A DNA stretch of 64,000 bases. It comes from Arthonia radiata. Taxonomy: Eukaryota; Ascomycota; Arthoniomycetes; Arthoniales; Arthoniaceae. The stretch is from the NCBI GenBank assembly GCA_002989075.1, contig PSQN01000011.1:310001-374000 (forward strand). The letters are read 5' to 3'. Below, one piece after another: positions 10,330-22,689 of the stretch. The notes below the pieces were generated by a model. The model did not search any database, had not been told where the DNA came from, and worked only from the letters and a program-made list of their open reading frames with translations. The translations under genes were made by a program, and so were the position numbers. Position 1 is the first letter of the stretch. Every line of letters begins with the position of its first letter.

Positions 10330-13300
10330 GTTAGGTTTTATTCTAGTTTCTATTAATTTTTATGTTTAGAATATTCTTTCTATTTTATAAGATACTGTCG
10401 TTTACCTCGATATTGTCTATAAGCTCGAATCGTTTTAACCTTATACTCGGGTTCTTAGTTGTTAGAAAGGATTTCTGGGTTGAATCGTTCTACCTCTCGG
10501 AAGTAGGCTAGTTTTAATAGCGCTACGTAGAATACAGAATATATTCTTATTGTCTTTAGAAGTTTAAGTTTAAATATTACGGGTCCTAATTGCTGTAAGA
10601 TTTTAAACGGTTTTGTCTTAGTATAGTCGAGTTTTTTGCTTAGTCTGATAGTTTTTATGTTTCTTATAAGTAAGTAAGCTCTTCCCCTCTCTTTTACGTC
10701 TGTATTTAAGATATTTCTCGACTTATTATACTATTTCCTTGTTTATTCGTTAATAAACTCGCTGTCAGCCTTTAACTGCTGGTACAGAGTTTTTATATTT
10801 ATTGCTATTCGCGTAGCAGTATCGTTTTCTGCAGTGTTCTATAGTTATCTACTCTAAAGAGGGTAATAGCCGTATAAGACATAGAACGGTATTATCTTGG
10901 TTGTTTCGTTCTTTGTATCGTTGTACGCTGCTTACGCTACTAATAGTAATTGTACTTAGTCGTTTTGCTGGTAGTTAATGTATGCCCAGAGATACTGTTT
11001 TAGTGTTTAATTTATTTATTCCGTCTGTCTGTCTGTTTGTAGATAGAACGACGTAGACATTTTTTGTTTTGTTCCTAGTTATTGCATTAGCGATGTTTAA
11101 AATCGTAAGACAAATTTTTGGTCTCTGTCTAAAACAATTCTTTGTGGTTAACTATAATTAGCTAAGATAATCCGAAGGAAGGTATATACTAATTATTCTA
11201 AGTTGCTGGCTTCCTTGTAAGGTACGAAGTACGCGTACTTTGTTAGTTTGTTGTATATAACTAAAATAGCGTTGTAAGCTACTTCTATAAGTAGATCCTT
11301 AGAAATTAGTAACTTAGTAATAAAGTCTAGTAAGACTGTATGCTATAGTCTCTTAGGTGTCTCTAGTAGCTGTAGTTTACCGTATAATAAATGCCTTGGG
11401 TGCTTGGTTCTTACGTATACGTCGCATTTCTGAATATAATTCTTAATGTAGTATCTAATCCTTGGGATATAATAGGTTCGTATAATCTTTTTAATAGTAT
11501 TGTTAATGCCTTTGTATCCTTTTGTTGGGTTATTGTGGAAGTTACTAATAATATGTTGGATTAGATTCCTTGGAATATAGATCTTGCCTTAGAATTCGTA
11601 ATAGCCCTTGTTGTTCTTAACTAGTCCTAGATGTCGTTTCTCGTTTTTCTGGTAGGTCTTAGGGTCGTTCAGAATGTCTGAGATTCGGCTGTCTGGTTCG
11701 ATAACAAACTCGGTTGTTATAGCTAATTGATTGTATCTAATCTCGTTGTTGTATTCTCGGAATATTGTGTGTTCGACGTATTCCTTGTTATTGAGGTAAT
11801 CTAGACGTCGGCTTAGAGCGTCGGCTCTATTGTTCTTAAAACCCTTCTTGTAGGTAATAATAAAGTCGTATAAAGCTATAGTTTCCGACTATCTAACCTG
11901 TCTGCGGTTAAGTTTCTTCGTTATTATAAAGTAGGTTAGGTTCTTGTAGTCTGTATATACTATAATTGTATAGTTTACTTTTTCTAGGTAAGCTCGCTAT
12001 GTTTTGAATGCTGCTATAATAGCTAAAAGCTCTTTATTGTAAATATTATAGTTCTATTCTGTAGGTAATATCTTTTTTGAGTAGAAAGCTACTGGTCTAA
12101 GCTTTCTTTTCTTATTGTTTTAACTTATGTATGCTCTAATTATATAGTCTAACGCGTCTGTTTCTATAATAATCGGCAGGTTAGGGTCGAATATTGCTAG
12201 TACAGATCTAATCTTAAAAGCTTTCTTAAGCTCTTTAAATACTAATTGTTCTTTTTACGTCTAGAAGAATCCTATCAATTATTTTGTTTGTTAAGACAGC
12301 GGTGCTATAATTCGGCTAAAGTTAGATATCTATCGCCTATAATAGTTAGTAAAACTAAGAAACTGTTGTAATTATTTTATATTCTTTAGTATAGGCTAGA
12401 TTAGGACAGATTAGATCTTCGAATCTTCTATTTAGAGACCGTGCTCGGTAATTATAAATCTAAGAAATTCGACGGATTGTTGGTAAAACTAGGTTTTCTC
12501 AATATTAATTTGTAAATCGATACGCACTAATCTTTCTAATACCTTCTTAATATATTTTTTATGTTCTTCTAGTATACGGCTGTATACTAGGATATCGTTT
12601 AGGTAAGCAGTTATAAATATATTTAGGTAATTGCTAAGTATATTGTTAATTAGTTTCTAAAATAATACTAGTACGTTTATTAGCCTAAAAGGTATAACGC
12701 AATACTTAAAAAGTCTGTGTCTAGTACGGAAGGTCGTCTTCTATTCTTTACCTTTCTTTATATAAATTAAGTTATAGGCTCCTCGTAGATTAAACTTAGT
12801 AAACTATTGCGCGTTATATAATCGGTCTATTATTTTGTCGATGCGTAGTAAAGAGTACCAATTTTTAATAGTTACCCTATTTAATTGTCTATAATCTACG
12901 TAAAGTCGTAGTTTACTATTCTTCTTTGGTACGAAGAGTATCGGGTATTCGGCTAGTAATATTAATTTCTGGATAAATCCTTTCTTAAGATTTTTGTCGA
13001 GATAGTCGCAGAGCGCTTAATTTTCTGCTTCTAATAGAGAGTATATTAGACCGAATATTAGCGTCTTACCTTCTTATAAAGGTATTGTATAATCCTACGG
13101 TTTGTATTCTAGGAGAGCTAAGTCTGGCTTAGCTTCCTTAAATAGATATCGAAATTAATTATATTTCTTAGGTATCTTAGTAATTAACTGAGTATTTGTT
13201 GTTGTATAGAATTGTTGGCGTGTAGTTGTCTTTTATTTATATTTGCGTATAGTTAGCTATAGACAAGATACTGCGTTAAACTCCTCTTATAGGATATCTA

Positions 13301-15877
13301 AGTATCGGAGTATAGTAGTACTAACCCGCGTAAGTTCTTTATCGCGCTCCTTATTCTTACTACTAAAAATAGCTTATAGAGTATTTATTCTGTAGAACGA
13401 CTCTTGTTTAGAGTGCTTATACCTAGTAAAGAGAAGTTTCTTAGTTCTCTAATCTACTTCTAGATTATATTGTTGCAACTAGAGTATACTTAGTATAGCG
13501 TAGTACTAGTTAATATCTACGATATTATAAGTAATTTCTTCTTAATAGTCTTCGATAGTTATACCTATTAGCAAAGTTTTATAGTCAACTCTTTTTTCTG
13601 TTCCTTAAAATTTAGACAGTGCGTAGGATAATTTCTTCTTTTGTATTTATATCTGGCACTCCTCGACGTAGCGTATCGAGATAAAGTTGCCTGTTGCGTC
13701 TAAATCGATTATAATTTTAATGTTTCTGTAATTTATTGTTGCCTAAGTATATAGATATATTCTATAGGTAGCTAAGCTCGCACAGAGCTAAACTCTTAGA
13801 GGGTCTAACCGTTAGACGGGCCGGTACTACTACCCTTAAAGCAGTCGATCTAGTCTTTTCCCTGTTAATTGTATATATTCTAGAGTATTTTGGGTACCGA
13901 AACCTATTGTCGGTTAATTTACTATAAGAATTCCTATATAAGGTGTTCTAGTACTGCTTTTATTATAACGTCTAGTTTATTGTTTACGATCTCTACTTTA
14001 ATTATATAACTATCGCTAGTTAAAACTTATCGTGTTTATAGGTTGTATATTGTTAATTAAAGATATTAGTACTAACTACGCAATTCTAGACTTCTAATAA
14101 GGTGGTCTACTAGTCGTTGTAGGCGTAAGTAAATATATCCTAGAATATTATTAGTATCTTTATTAGTGCTTAACTTCCCCTCGTAGAAGGCTAACTAACA
14201 AAGTCTCTATATTATACCTTTCTAACGAATTAAAGTTTGCTCTTTCTAATTAGTATTGTTCTTAAGAGAGGATTCCGTACTATTAGAATCTATATTTTCT
14301 TCTTTAAGTCGTTGTCTTGCTTGTAACGTATTGTAGCTGCTATCTTGCTTAGCTTCTACGGTCTATTCTTCCTTAAATTCCTTCTAGGTTTCTAGGTAAG
14401 GTAACCTAGGTTGTCCTCGAATAAGGCCTAGTTCTTGTGTTGAACCTTGTTTCAGAGATATTAGTTTTCTTAACCACTATTCTAATCCTAACTTATCGGA
14501 TTCGTAGGTCGTACAATCGTTATCGTAGCACGCAGTTTAGAATAGTATTTTATGTAGTGCAACGGTATCTCGTACCTACTGCCTCGGAATAGTACAGTTA
14601 ATATTGTTTTAGTTCTATAGATTTTATTGTTCCCTTTTTATTTATCGTTTCTTTATTTCTTTCTATAACTTACTGTCTATATTCTAGTTTTTATATAAGT
14701 TAAATAAGTTCTACTCGTTACGCTTCTCGTTAAAAGAAACCTAGTAAGTGTTTTTCTAGTTATAAAAGGTACCCTAGTAGATGTCTTTTTGTTTCTTAGT
14801 TAGTTTAGTAACGTACTTGTACTAGTTCTAGATAATCTTCTGTAAAAGATCTAATTCTTGTAGGGAACGACCCTCGATTGGGTTTATACACCAACGGTCG
14901 AAGAAGGTTGCTAGTAACTTTATTGCCTTATTGCGGCCGCTGTCTTTCTACGTCTAAGTAGTTATATTAAACTACTATCGTAGGAAACAGGGTTTTTAAG
15001 GTTGGTTGTTGTACCTATTTCGTTCTGTACTGTTGAACTGTTGTTTTTTAAAACGGCATTCTTTAACTTAATGCCCTAGTTTTCTGCAATACAAGCATAG
15101 CTTGTTCTTTATTCTGTGTTCTCTTTTCTAGTTGTTTAGTTTCCCTCGAGGCTTTATAAATTCTAACTCTATTGGATCGCCTCGGTCTTGTCGTAAATTT
15201 ACTCGATTCTTTGTTCTATAGAACCTATTAGTAGGGTTACCCTTCTTTTTTATCTATCTTTCGAAGTTACTGTCGTCGATCTTCTTTACTCGTTGTATAA
15301 AGTTGTCGAGATTATTAAACTTTTCTTTATAAATATAGATTATTTTCTTAATATAGTTCTTAAGTCCTTCGTAAAAGGTCTCAATAAGGGGTTTCTTATT
15401 CTATTCTATTTAATTAGTATACTATATAAATTCGGCGGCGTACCTGCTTGCCGGTTCTATCTACTTAAAGTTCCTAAGCTTCTTAATAGCGACGCATTTA
15501 GCGTCGGTTTATCTAAAGATTTTGTAAAGCTTCTTCTAAAAGAAGGTAAAGCTAGCAAAGAACTTATCGGTATTCTCGCGTCTACTCTTTATCGGAGTAA
15601 ATAAGAAATCGTTGAGGTAGTACTTAACCTAGTTATAAGCATCTCTATCTATATAAGAGGTAGCGAATAAAACTATAGTAGTGTCGTTCGAGAACTAGTC
15701 TTTATAAGTTCTAAAGTATATAGCTAGGCGTATTAAAAATAAAGTAACTTTAAAACGTTTATCTAAAAAGCTTTTTTCTATCTTAGTGTTAACGTCCGAT
15801 ATTTTACTCGTATTGGCTATTCTATTGGCCAACCTATTTGTAGCGTTGCGGCTATTGGGTGCCGAAGTAGTAAACAT
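10330..15877 (-). pseudogene. gag-pol of gypsy copy 1 (RIP-degraded)
   Basis: Read on the minus strand. Gag starts at the ATG at 15,877 with MFTTSAPNSRNATNRLANRI; the first 60 codons are open to 15,695, and a CCHC zinc knuckle lies near 15,080. Protease is near 13,690. Reverse transcriptase covers about 12,300-13,000, with the catalytic box at about 12,575-12,605 read as YLNDILVY, so the first catalytic Asp is changed to Asn. RNase H lies at about 11,900-12,250. The integrase HHCC region and core lie at about 10,600-11,750. The chromodomain is at about 10,340-10,500 (IRxYRQYRGKRQY pattern). Interrupting stops are nearly all TAG/TAA. The plus-strand 103-codon open stretch at 15,293-15,604 is an artefact opposite gag. 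Confidence 0.85.
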
Positions 15878-15919
15878 AACTAATCTACTTTCTCTACTTT
15901 TATAGCGAGTCTATTAAAG

Positions 15920-16902
15920 TGTAACGCTAGTCGCTAGAAGAACTAAACTAAGGCTTACTTACCTTGTGTGCTTATTAATCTTGGTAGTAGGTATCTTATG
16001 TACTAGAGACTGAAAGATAGGAGAGGCGAAATAGATTATAGAAGGTAAGAGGGGCTTAACTAGAGTAGATAGAAGATAAAGTATATTACCTAAATATAGT
16101 TAAGAAACTTATATTCTGTTGAAAATTAACTAACTAGCTGGTTAGCCGGAACCCCTAGGGGCCCGGAGTATCGGACAGGTCCTATTAGCTGTCTCGGTCT
16201 AGAATAGAACAAGCCTTTTACCTAAAGGGTCGGGCCTAGTAGCCCGGGCCTAGGTTAAAAAGAAGCATTATACGACCCGTTCTAGATAGCTGGCCCGTAG
16301 TCTAAGACAATACGGAATAGACTTAGAGACTAATAGTTTTAGATAGACGGAATTACCGTCTTATACGGTAAGTTACGGGTTATCTGGCCCCTATTAAAAG
16401 AATAGATATCTATTAAGTCCTATACGGGCCGTTAGACTTAGATATATAAGCTAGGATCCCTTTAGAGGATTTTAGCTAACAAGACAGACAATATAACAAC
16501 AGCTTCTCCTTGCTACTAAGTATTGTACCTGTATTAAGCCTGAGTATTGCACCAGTCTCAAGCTGGTCTCGTCTTTCTACTCTTTGTAGTAGTATCCTTC
16601 TTCTTCCCTGCACCTTTTTAACATATTCAAATATTAAGTTAATAGACTAAAGTTTATTCTAAGGTTAACTATTAGTCTAGCTATATAGTCTAAGATACAT
16701 AGAGAAGTTCCTCTGTGTCCGTTAACCTAATAATACCTATATCGGGTTTATAGGGAATATAGGCCTTTATAGCCGTCTTGTTCGATAATACCTACAGCGG
16801 GTTTATAGGCTTAGTCGAGAATAATGCTTGTAGAGCTAAGATAACTAGCGGTAATTAATGCTTAAATGTACACTAGACCGTCCAGAGCTGGTATCCGTAA
16901 CA
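15920..16902 (-). repeat. 5' LTR of gypsy copy 1 (variant A), interrupted by Copia LTR
   Basis: LTR sequence at 15,920-16,116 and 16,629-16,902, starting TGTAACGCTAGTCGC and ending GGTATCCGTAACA on the plus strand. Without the inserted 507-bp LTR and one TATTC duplicate it is 471 bp, equal to the 3' LTR. It is less mutated than the 3' LTR at several sites (for example CCG retained where the partner has TTA). Confidence 0.85.
16117..16623 (+). repeat. Solo Copia LTR inside gypsy LTR, TSD TATTC
   Basis: A 507-bp TG...CA unit starting TGTTGAAAATTAACTAACTAG and ending CTGCACCTTTTTAACA. The 5 bp before (16,112-16,116) and after (16,624-16,628) are both TATTC, a perfect target-site duplication. 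Removing unit plus duplicate restores the gypsy LTR continuity seen at 62,620-62,660. This insertion therefore postdates gypsy copy 1. It is the best-preserved copy of this LTR in the window. Confidence 0.95.
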
Positions 16903-19900
16903 CTAATGCATTTATTTCTATAATAGTTAGTAAGTTAGAGTTAAATATTGCTAATATAGGTTTAATCTTAAAAGCTTCTTTAAGCTCTTTAAATATTAAT
17001 TGTTCTTTCTACGTCTAAAAGAATTTTATCGATTATTTTATTTGTTAAAACAGCGGTGCTATAATTCGGCTAAAGTTAGATACCTATTGTTTATAGTAGT
17101 TAGTAAAATTAAGAAACTATTGTAATTGTTTTATATTCTTTAGTATAGATTAAATTAGAACTAATTAGATCTTTGAATCTTTTATTTAAAGACTATACTC
17201 GATAATTATAAATCTAAAAAATTCGACGGATTGTTAGTAAAACTAGGTTTTCTTAATATTGATTCGTAAATCGGTACGTATTAATCTTTTTAATACCTTC
17301 TTAATATATTTCTTATATTCTTTTAGTATACAGCTATATACTAGAATATTGTTTAAATAAGTAGTTATAAATATATCTAGGTAATTACTAAGTGTATTGT
17401 TAATTAGTTTCTAAAATAATACTAATGCGTTTATTAGTCTAAAAAGTATAACGTAATACTTAAAAAGTCTATATCTAGTATAGAAGGCTGTTTTCTATTC
17501 TTTATCTTTCTTTATATAGATTAGATTGTAGGCTCTTTATAGGTTAAACTTAGTAAACTATTGCGCGTCGTATAATCGGTCTGTTATTTTATTAATACGT
17601 AGTAAAGAATACTAATTTTTAATAGTTATCCTATTAAGTTGTTTATAGTCTATATAAAGTCGTAGTTTACTATTCTTCTTTAGTACAAAGAGTATCGGAT
17701 ATCTAGCTAGTAATATTAATTTTTAGATAAAGCCTTTCTTAAGGTTCTTGTTAAGATAGTCGCAGAGCGCTTAATTTTTTGCTTCTAATAAAGAGTATAT
17801 TAAACTAAAAGTTAGCGTTTTGCCTTTTTATAAAGATATTATATAATCTTACGGTTTATACTCTGAAAGAGCTAAGGCTGGCTTAGCTTTCTTAAATAGG
17901 TATCAGAATTAATCATATTTCTCAGGTATTTTAGCGATTAACTAAATCCCTGTCGTTATATAGAATCGTTGGCGTATAGTTGTCTTTTGTTTATACTTAC
18001 GTATAGTTAGCTATAGACGAAATACTGCGTTAAACTTCTTTTATAAGATATCTAAGTATTAAAGTATAGTAGTACTAATCTACGTAAGCTCTTTCTTACG
18101 CTTCTTATCTTTAGTACTAAAATTAGCTTATAGAGTATTTATTCTATAGAACGACTCTTGTTTAGAGTGCTTATACCTAGTAAAGAGGAGTTTCTTAGTT
18201 CTTTAATCTACTTCTAGGTTATATTATTGCAACTAAGGTATACCTAGTATAGCGTAGTACTGATTAATATCTACAATATTATAAGTAATTTCTTTTTAAT
18301 AGTTCTTGATTATTATATCTATTAGCGAAGTCTTGTAGTTAACTCTTTTCTCTGCTCCTTAAAATCTAGACAGTGCGTAGAGTAATTTCTTCTTTTATAT
18401 TTATATTTAGTACTCTTTAACATAGCGTATTAAGATAAAGTTACCTGTTACGCCTAAATCGATTATAATTTTAATGTTTCTGTAGTTTATTGTTGCCCGA
18501 GTATGTAGATATGTTCTATAGAAGGCCGAGCTTATATAGAGCTAGGCTTTTAAAGGGTCTAACCGTTGAATAGGCCGGTACTACTGCCCTTAAAGCAGTC
18601 GACCTAGTCTTTTTTCTGTTAATTGTATACGTTCTAGAGTATTCTAGGTATTAGAACCTATTATCGATTAATCTGTTGTAAGAATTTCTATATAGAGTGT
18701 TCTAGTACTGTCTTTATTATAACGTCTAGTTTGTTGTTTACGATTTCTGCCTTAATTATACAACTATCGCTAATTAAGACTTATTGTGTTTATAGGTTGT
18801 ATATTATTAATTAAAGATATTAATACTAACTACGCAATTCTAGACTCTTAATAAGGTGGTCTACTAGTCGTTGTAGGCGTAAGTAAATATATTCTAAAAT
18901 ATTATTATTATCTTTATTAGCGCTTAAATTTCTATTATAGAAGACTAACTAACAAAGTCTCTATAATATTTCTTTCTAACGAATTAAAGTTTATTCTTTC
19001 TAGTTAGTATCGTTCTTAAGTAAGAATTCTGTATTATTAGAATCTATATTTTTGTCTTTAAGTCGTTATCTTGTCTATAACGTATTGTAGCTGCTATCTT
19101 ACTTAGCCTCTACGGTCTGTTCTTCTTTAGATTCTCTTTAGGTTTCTAGGTAAAGTAACCTAGATCTTCCTTGGATAAGGTCTAATTCTTGTATTAAACC
19201 TTGTTTCAGAGATATTAGTTTCCTTGGTTACTATTCTAACCCCAATTTGCCGGATTTATGGGTCGTACAATTGTTATCGTAGTACGTAGTCTAGAATAGT
19301 GTTTTGTATAGTGTAACGGTATCTTATATCTACTGCCTCGGAATAGTGCAGTTAATGTTGTTTCAGTTCTATAGGTTTTGTTGTTTCTATTTTATTTGTC
19401 GTTCCTTTGTTTCTTCCTATAACTTAATGTCTGTGTCCCAGTTTTTATATAAGTTGAATAAGTTCTACTCGTTGTATTTCTCGTTAGAAGAAACCTAGTA
19501 AGTATCTTTCTAGTTATAGAAGGCGCTTCAGTAGATATCTTTTTGCTTTTTAGTCAGCCTAGTAATGTACTTATACTAGTTCTAAATAGTCTTCTGTAAA
19601 AGACCTAATTCTTAAAGAAAACAACCCTTGATTAAGTCTATATGTTAGCAGTCAAAGAAGGCTACTAGTAATTCTATCGCCTTATCGCAACTGTTGTTCT
19701 CTTGTATCTAAGTAGTTATATTAAACTATTGTCGTAGGAAACAGGGTTTCTAAGATCGATTGTTGTGCTTATTTCTGCCGATACTGTTAAACTGTTGTTT
19801 TTTAGAACGGTATTCTTTAATTTGATGCTCTAGTTTTCTGTAATATAAGCATAGCTTATTCTTTATTCTGTGTTCTCGTTTCTAGTTGTTAAGTTTCCCT

Positions 19901-20673
19901 TGAGGCTTTATAAAATCTAACTCTATTAGATTGCCTCAGTTTTATTAAGACTTTGCTCGATTCTTTGTTTTATAGAATCTATTAGTAGGATTACTCTTCT
20001 TTTCTATTTATCTTTTAAAGTTACTGTCGTTAATCTTCTTTGCTTGTTATATAAAGTTGTCGAGATTATTAAACTTCTTTTTACAAATATAGATTATTTC
20101 CTTAATATAATCCTTAAGTCCTTTATAGAAAGTCTTAATAAGAGGTTTCTTATTCTATTCTGTTTAGTTAGCATACTGTATAAATTTAACGGCGTATCTG
20201 CTCGCTAGTTCTATCTACTTAAAGTTCCGAAGCTTTCTAATAGCGACGCGTTTAGCGTCGGTTTATCTAAAGATTTTATAAAGCTTCTTCTAAAAGAAGG
20301 CGAAGCTAGCAAAGAACTCGTCGGTATCTTTATATCTACTCTTTATTAAGGTAAATAAGAAATCGTTAAGATAATACTCGACCTACTTATAAGCATCTCT
20401 GTTTATATAAGAGGTAGCGAATAGAACTATAGTAGTGTCGTTCAGAAACTAGTCTTTATAAGTTTTAAAGTATACGGCTAAGCGTATTAAAAATAAAGTA
20501 ACTTTAGAATATTTATCTAAGAAGCTTTTTCTTATCTTAGTATTAACGTCTAATATCTTACTCGTGCTAGCTATCCTGTTGGCTAACCTATCTATAGCGT
20601 TGCGGCTATTAGATACTAAAGTAGTAGATATAATTAATCTGCTTTCGCTACTTTCGTAGCGAGTCTATTAAAG

Positions 20674-21123
20674 TGTAACGCTAGTTGCTGAGAGAACTAA
20701 ACTAAGGCTTACTTATCTTATATGCTTATTGACCTTAGTAGTAGTTATCTTGTATACTAGAGACTAAAAGGTAGGAGAGGCGAGATAGATTATAGAAGGT
20801 AAGAGGGGCTTAACTAAAGTAGACAGAAGATAAAGTATATTATCTAAATATAGTTAAGAAACTTATATTTAGATATTAAGTTAATAGACTAAAGTTTATT
20901 CTAAGATTAGCTATTAGTTTAGCTATATAGTTTAAGGTATAAAGGTATGTTTCCCTGTGTCCGACGGTCTTAATAATCCCTTTATCGCGTAGTCGGAATT
21001 TTATTGCGATATAGCGACGTTGCCGACGTCGCTATATTAGAGTCGTTGGGTATACTATATAATGCTCTAATGAGGCTGGCTACGCTTAGCCCTATACTAG
21101 CCGGATATAGTAAGATCGTAACA
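20674..21123 (-). repeat. Gypsy LTR, variant B (450 bp)
   Basis: Starts TGTAACGCTAGTTGCTGAG and ends AGTAAGATCGTAACA on the plus strand. The first ~250 bp (R-U5 in element orientation) match the variant A LTRs. The rest (U3) is unrelated to variant A and matches the LTR at 62,446-62,895. It contains a perfect 12-bp stem, 5-base loop hairpin at 21,009-21,037. Confidence 0.85.
21009..21037. repeat. Perfect hairpin in variant B LTR
   Basis: ATATAGCGACGT, loop TGCCG, ACGTCGCTATAT. It lies in the U3 half of the LTR and is identical to the hairpin at 62,781-62,809. Confidence 0.85.
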
Positions 21124-22689
21124 CTAAGATAGAGAGAATACCGCGGTAAGCTACTTAGTTACCCTTAATTTAGTAATATTGCGGCCTTTATTAATATATA
21201 CTCAGCGACTAAACTTTCTACTAAGGAACTAAGGGATAGTTTATTATCGAAGTAAGCTCTAAATCTAGCAGCGGTTACTGCTACTATTAAGTACGCCTAT
21301 GCTATAGAGCGTCTCTTATATTAAGGATAGTACTTATCTACGTACACCTCTTCGCCGGCCTACCGTATCTTTGTACCACGCCGCTAAAGACTAGTATACC
21401 TATAAGTATTAGCCTATAGATCAACAGGCTTTATTACAGAGCTTAGCGGGAGTTCTGCGTTAATTTATACTACCTCCTTCTTTCCTCCGCTACTTACCTA
21501 CTCTTATACCTATTAACCTATGTATACGTCTAAGTGCTTAGATAGCTAGATAGACGGCTTTCAGGCAATTAGAAGGCTCCTTTTAGTAAGACAAGGATCA
21601 ATTATAACTGCTGTTAAGCAGAATTGCTATATATAGTACTTACGTATGCTTATGCCTACTAGAGCGACACAGCACCTAGATAAATCAATCAATTAGTTAC
21701 TCTTTACGATTATAAAGGTTAAGGTGTATCGGAGACACCTTATAAAATACAGAACTTGCAAAGGCAAAGGTAAAGTACGTAAGATGATAGGACCGCTAAC
21801 TGCTTAGCTTGTTAAGGTACGGGACAGCTTTAACTCTTTATCTTTGTACGCATACATTCTCCTCAAAGCCTGTCTATTACTGACACATTCTTTAGCTAGT
21901 CTAGGTTTCTAATATACATTTTGAACGCAGAAATAGCGACCAGAATAGGGAACCTCTGTCTTACTTATCGTCCGAGCAATACAAGCGACATCTTGCTCGC
22001 CAATCGCCGATACTTAGGCTGTGAGCGGGTACGAAAAGAGCCGTTAGTACGAGTAGAAAGTTAGAATTACCTACGATCAGCGCGTTACAAGCTATAGACA
22101 ATATAAATACTTTCAACGTGTCTTTAAGAACAGTAGCTAGACTTATCTTGTTTAGAGTTCTTTAAGTAGTTCTAGTAGCGCTAAAAATAGACGCGGTTAA
22201 CCTCTATAATGTATATTAGAAACTAGAATCGTTAATAAGTTGAATACAAGCTATCTACGATATATTCGATCTTTTACGGTAGAACGAGGTTGGCTAACTA
22301 AAGCATGCTTCCTCTAGTAACGCGCACTAGCTCTATTTACGTAGCTATAGGCCGTTTTGTGTAATAGCAACTACCATAGGAGTCTACGTAGCTCGAAGAA
22401 TAGATGCGCTCGTCTATATATAAACGCAACATCGGTATATAACTTACAAGTAGACTAGCTTAGAAGAATCTTGGTTTAAAATGTTAAGCTAGTATAGCAA
22501 AAAAGCTATATAATCGACTCTACATTTTAAAGTCGAAGATTCTTATATATATACTCGGTCTACGCTTAGTTATTGTGTTATAATATATATTCGTTGCTCT
22601 GTATTTTAATAATTATAGGTAGCGTTTCTAGAGCTTTTTATAATATCTTTAGTTTATACATTATAAGTACGCTTTAAAGCCTTTCGACA
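21124..22689. other. Unassigned AT-rich RIP-type stretch
   Basis: No frame on either strand gave a recognisable family. Part of the plus strand at 21,590-22,080 reads semi-coherently and may be a decayed host or element gene. Nothing can be named. Confidence 0.4.

Larger units (their letters stand above)
9050..16902 (-). mobile_element. Gypsy copy 1: complete chromovirus with both LTRs, minus strand
   Basis: The element is bounded by two copies of a 471-bp LTR (9,050-9,520 and 15,920-16,902). The right copy is 983 bp long because a 507-bp Copia solo LTR plus a 5-bp target duplication sits inside it; 983 - 512 = 471. Between them lie, in element order on the minus strand, gag (from the ATG at 15,877), protease, reverse transcriptase, RNase H, integrase and chromodomain. 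An antisense gene follows next to the 3' LTR. RIP-type stops throughout make it non-autonomous. The outer flanks differ (ATTAC versus CTAAT, and unrelated host sequence on the two sides), so no target duplication is visible. Confidence 0.9.
16903..21123 (-). mobile_element. Gypsy copy 2: 5' half only, minus strand, RIP-degraded
   Basis: The sequence is colinear with gypsy copy 1 from its RNase H/RT region (compare 12,160 onward) through gag to a 450-bp 5' LTR at 20,674-21,123. The element's 3' half (rest of RNase H, integrase, chromodomain, antisense gene, 3' LTR) is missing at the abrupt junction with copy 1's LTR at 16,902/16,903. The reverse-transcriptase box near 17,330-17,360 reads YLNNILVY, both catalytic Asp being lost. 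The gag start codon is changed from ATG to ATA. Substitutions relative to copy 1 are overwhelmingly transitions. An open 64-codon stretch at 19,304-19,498 on the plus strand is antisense to gag and spurious. Confidence 0.85.

Noticed and set aside
15293-15604. 103-codon plus-strand open frame
   Set aside because: It lies opposite RIP-degraded gag of gypsy copy 1. It has no conserved counterpart in copy 3, and its composition is that of an antisense reading of AT-rich DNA.
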